Source of the DNA: Tupaia tana
Taxonomy: Eukaryota > Chordata > Mammalia > Scandentia > Tupaiidae
Reading direction: 5' to 3'
NCBI GenBank assembly: GCA_026018925.1
Contig: JAKSZU010000004.1
Coordinates: 18,072,095 to 18,136,094 of the forward strand
DNA length: 64,000 bases
Positions 60,985-64,000 of the stretch are shown here, in pieces. Numbering within the stretch: position 1 is the first letter of the stretch; every line of letters begins with the position of its first letter. The notes under the pieces were generated by a model. That model ran no database searches. It worked only from the letters and a program-made list of their open reading frames with translations, and was not told the DNA's origin. The position numbers and the translations under genes were made by a program.

Positions 60985-61818
60985 TGTTTTGATTTGTTTT
61001 AGTTTTTTTTCCATAGAACATGAGTGCTTGCAGAAGACAGAGAGAGAGACAATGAGAGGGAAAGTGAGAAATAACCCCCAGGTGGTTGGCCATACCCCAA
61101 TGCCCTCTCATCTATTCTGTTCCTTGGATTTGGGGCCTGCATGCACACACTCAGCTTGAATCTTAAGCTACCAAATCTAGGACTCCAACTGCAGTCAGCC
61201 ATGTGGGTGCCCAGCACGTTAAGAATCATGCCACCAATTGGTTCCAGTTTTTTCTTTTTTTCTTTGTGTGTATGCATGTGTGTGTGTTTCTTTTTTAGAG
61301 GTTTTCGCCTTAGGGCATGTGTGCTCACTGGAGAGAGACAGAGAGACAGAGACAGTAAAAGGAAAGGTGAGAAATCACCCTTAAGGGGGGATGGTCACAC
61401 CACAATCCATTCGCCTCCATTCTCTTCCTGGGCTCTTGGGCACACAAGCACATGCACCCAGCATGAGTTTTAAGCCACTGAGTCAGCGGCTCGAACCACA
61501 CTCGACTATGTGAGAGTCCAGCGTAGTAACTGCTACACCACCTTCTGTTCCCTTTGTGTTTTTCTTTTTAGTTGCTAGCATGTGTGCTTGCCAGGAAGAT
61601 AGAGACAGAGAAAGAGAGAGAAGGGGAGAACAGATTTTCCGATGGGGCATGGTCACACTGAAATCCCTTCTTTACCATTTCGTAAGTTTCTCAGAATTTC
61701 TGGCAGACACACACACATGAGCATGGCATGCCTTTTAAGTCTCCAGTGATAGGATTTGAATCATGGTTTATCATGAAAGATCCAGCTCCCTTAACCACTG
61801 GGCTATGGGGCCAACCTT
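60985..61818 (-). mobile_element. Cluster of three antisense older SINEs
   Basis: Copies at about 60985-61245, 61286-61553 and 61556-61818. The middle one is the best preserved (ggcacacaagcacatgcacc, tctcgccttag-like start). Each ends at the right with a tRNA-like head. Confidence 0.75.
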
Positions 61819-62221
61819 AGTATGTTTTCTCTCTGGCTGTGAAGTGCTCCCAGAAGTCAGCTCTCTGCAAATCCTGCTTCTGGGCATGATCGTCAGTGTT
61901 CTTCAGGAACCCTATGGGGCTAACCCATGTCCTGCCTACCCGTTCCCCACTCTAAGTACTCAGGTGCCCCCTAGCCTATTAGATTCTCAGTAAACCTGTT
62001 GGGTTTGCCACCTGTTCCTGAGTAGGTCTGGCCAGAGTCACCTGTATCATTGTGGAGAAGATGGCCCCCATGGTGGCAGTGCTGGTAACTTTGTAAGCAA
62101 ATATCCAGTGCACATCTGGCCTCCCGTGCCCTGGCCACACCATGTAGGCCGTGCTCCAAGAAGCTGTTCTCACCTGGAAGCCCCTGGGAATGGCAGCCAC
62201 AAAGAAATTTCCATAATTAGA

Positions 62222-62228
62222 GGTGTGC

Positions 62229-62259
<31 letters not shown>
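62222..62259. repeat. (GT)n microsatellite
   Basis: About 18 gt units with a few gc interruptions at the left end. Confidence 0.95.
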
Positions 62260-62619
62260 CTGGGGGTAGGTGGACAGTTAATAATGACACCTGCACTGGC
62301 AAATGAGGCATGGTGGGCTCAGTCAGATCAGTAGGTATGCCTGAGACAGGAGGAAGGACAAGGGGACACATGGAGCTGTTTGGGTTATTTCAAAACCAAG
62401 ATTCTGGGTTCTGCATTTCACAGTCCCTGTCAGATTTCACTCTGTACGGTGAGGTATATTTATTACACCTACAGAGTGCTTACCCTTCATAGGCATTAAC
62501 ACTACTGTATCCTAAGTTTATTCACAAATCTTCTATGAGCAAGGAAATAGAAAAGGGAAGGAGGATGAGAGAGAGGAATCTACAACAGGGCTTTACACTG
62601 CAATTCAGCCCAGCCCTGA

Positions 62620-62755
62620 ATCAACTCCAGACTGTTGGCTAGTACAGGTTTGGCAGCCTCAGGGAGGTCTCCGGATTTGAACCCTGTAACTTCCCACGTG
62701 GGATTATCTTACAGAGGGTTGCATTTAACTACTGTACTACCCTCTAGCCTGGCAT
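62620..62755 (-). mobile_element. Degenerate tRNA-headed SINE
   Basis: Antisense relic with the B-box-like ggatttgaaccctgt and the head near agagggttgcatttaactac. The 3' body is missing or unrecognisable. Confidence 0.5.
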
Positions 62756-62759
62756 GCAC

Positions 62760-64000
62760 ATTATTTTTAATTCATACAAATGACAGTGAGTGCAACTATG
62801 CTCTTTGCTCTGTGTTGGAACCATCCTAAGCTTATCATACCCCACTGGAATATTGCGATTATTATTATTATCAGTTCCTCTGACAGATGAGGATACAGAG
62901 GCATGTGGTAGGTATTTAAAGTATGTGGCAGAACTGATCTATAAATCTAGGGATCTTGGCAAAAGAGAACATACTCTTCATTGCCCAAGATGGCACTTGT
63001 CATAGGGCCTGAAAGATGAACTTTGCTTAATACAGGTGACATTCTCATTCTTGACTTGGTTAAACCCAGAAGCAATCAATAAATTAAAACATCAGACACT
63101 ATTATAAAAGCTAGCAACATTTGGCTACAGTCCATATTGAGTAAGTAGAAGTTGAGATGTATCAGCCCTGAGAATCATATTACTTACATACTGCCAATTA
63201 TCTACTTAGTGAATCTCCAGTGTCATTTAAAAGCCATCTATGTAATGGGAAAATCCCTGGGGGATCTTTTAGTGGTTCCTTATGTAAAATGCAGGCTCAG
63301 AAAGGTGACCCCTGTATCAAACCAAAGATCACAATAGGTAATCAGAGAGTCATTAGCACCACAATTTGCATGAACAAACTGGTCTGGCATTGTCTCCCTG
63401 TAGCTGGTACTAGGATCCCTGCTTCAGCTGGGCTCTGTGGAATGGCTGGGCCTCCTTCTCAGCCTGCTGCAACTCCTCCTCTACAGATGCTGTTGAAAAT
63501 GTAAACCTTGGTGGTCTAACAGCCCCAGAACTGTGCTGTTCACACCAGTGCTGGAAGTGCAGGAGGGAGGCTCTGTCTGTCGCCCAGTCCTTGACCTGCT
63601 GTTTTTTCTCCTTTCTCTTTCCACACACCTGAGCTTAGAGAACATCTGTGCATGACTTTGTGCTGGAAAGTGGGAACAGGGAGGGGATATATTCTTGGCT
63701 GCCATGGGCTTTGAGTCTAGGGTATGCAAGAGGAGGACTGGTACTAAATGGACCCTGTTTAAAGGGATAACTTGATTTTGGCACTCCTAGCATTGAGGAC
63801 ATTGACAGGTTAACCCCCTCAGGTGCCCACGAATGTCAGGTTTCAGCACTGAACTCACTCCTTCTGGAAATTCTGTCATCTCATGAAAACTGAGCCATTT
63901 GGTTTCCTATACCTGACATCACCCATCCACCAGAGCAGAGTAATTTCCTTTCTGTGGCTTGACAGATTCTTAAATTCCAGTCTATGGTCTCCAACCGCTG
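62760..64000. other. Unassigned right edge
   Basis: No gene or named repeat could be supported. Frames near 63410-63729 (-) have no family that I recognise. Confidence 0.35.

Larger units (their letters stand above)
58917..64000 (-). other. CYP4A intron 1 and/or upstream region
   Basis: I looked for the CYP4A first exon (an N-terminal anchor followed by a P-P-S-H-W-L-F-G-H-type hinge) on the minus strand and did not see it. The stretch holds old SINEs, a MaLR LTR, a (GT)n repeat and unassigned sequence. Confidence 0.5.

Overview
This is a mammalian nuclear window: two multi-exon cytochrome P450 genes sit in a dense background of SINEs, L1, L2, MIR and LTR fossils. The dominant repeat is a young tRNA-headed SINE of about 250 bp plus an A-tail, with 17 well-preserved copies and many older relatives. 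No mammal group I know well (rodent, rabbit, dog, cow, horse) carries it as its main SINE. It resembles my recollection of the tRNA-derived CYN SINEs of colugos (Dermoptera). A diverged 7SL (Alu-monomer-like) fragment at 11.3 kb also points to Euarchontoglires. Colugo is therefore my best guess, but it is an inference.

Layout. 1-19.6 kb is intergenic: an L1/HAL1 ORF1 relic, an old L1 3' region, SINEs and two mariner-like miniature elements, with no gene that I can support. 19,660-45,866 (+) holds a complete 12-exon CYP4B1 of 511 codons with a TATA box just upstream. Its long introns 1 and 8 carry an LTR, an antisense endogenous retrovirus remnant and clusters of SINEs. 45.9-50.7 kb is the tail-to-tail intergenic space and holds an RPS15A processed pseudogene. 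50,703-58,916 (-) holds exons 2-12 of a CYP4A (CYP4A11-like) gene. Its first exon was not found and probably lies beyond the right edge. 59-64 kb is intron or upstream repeat sequence with a MaLR LTR and old SINEs.

Both genes encode microsomal, heme-thiolate fatty-acid omega-hydroxylases of the CYP4 family. They share almost identical exon lengths, as expected of tandem paralogs. A CYP4B1(+) gene followed by a CYP4A(-) gene matches the human CYP4 cluster order as I remember it. The most notable features are an 18-bp tandem duplication that copies the splice donor of CYP4A exon 10, the proline retained at position 427 of CYP4B1, a small palindromic mariner-type MITE family, and a three-copy target-site duplication shared by two adjacent SINEs. 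I found no new gene system.
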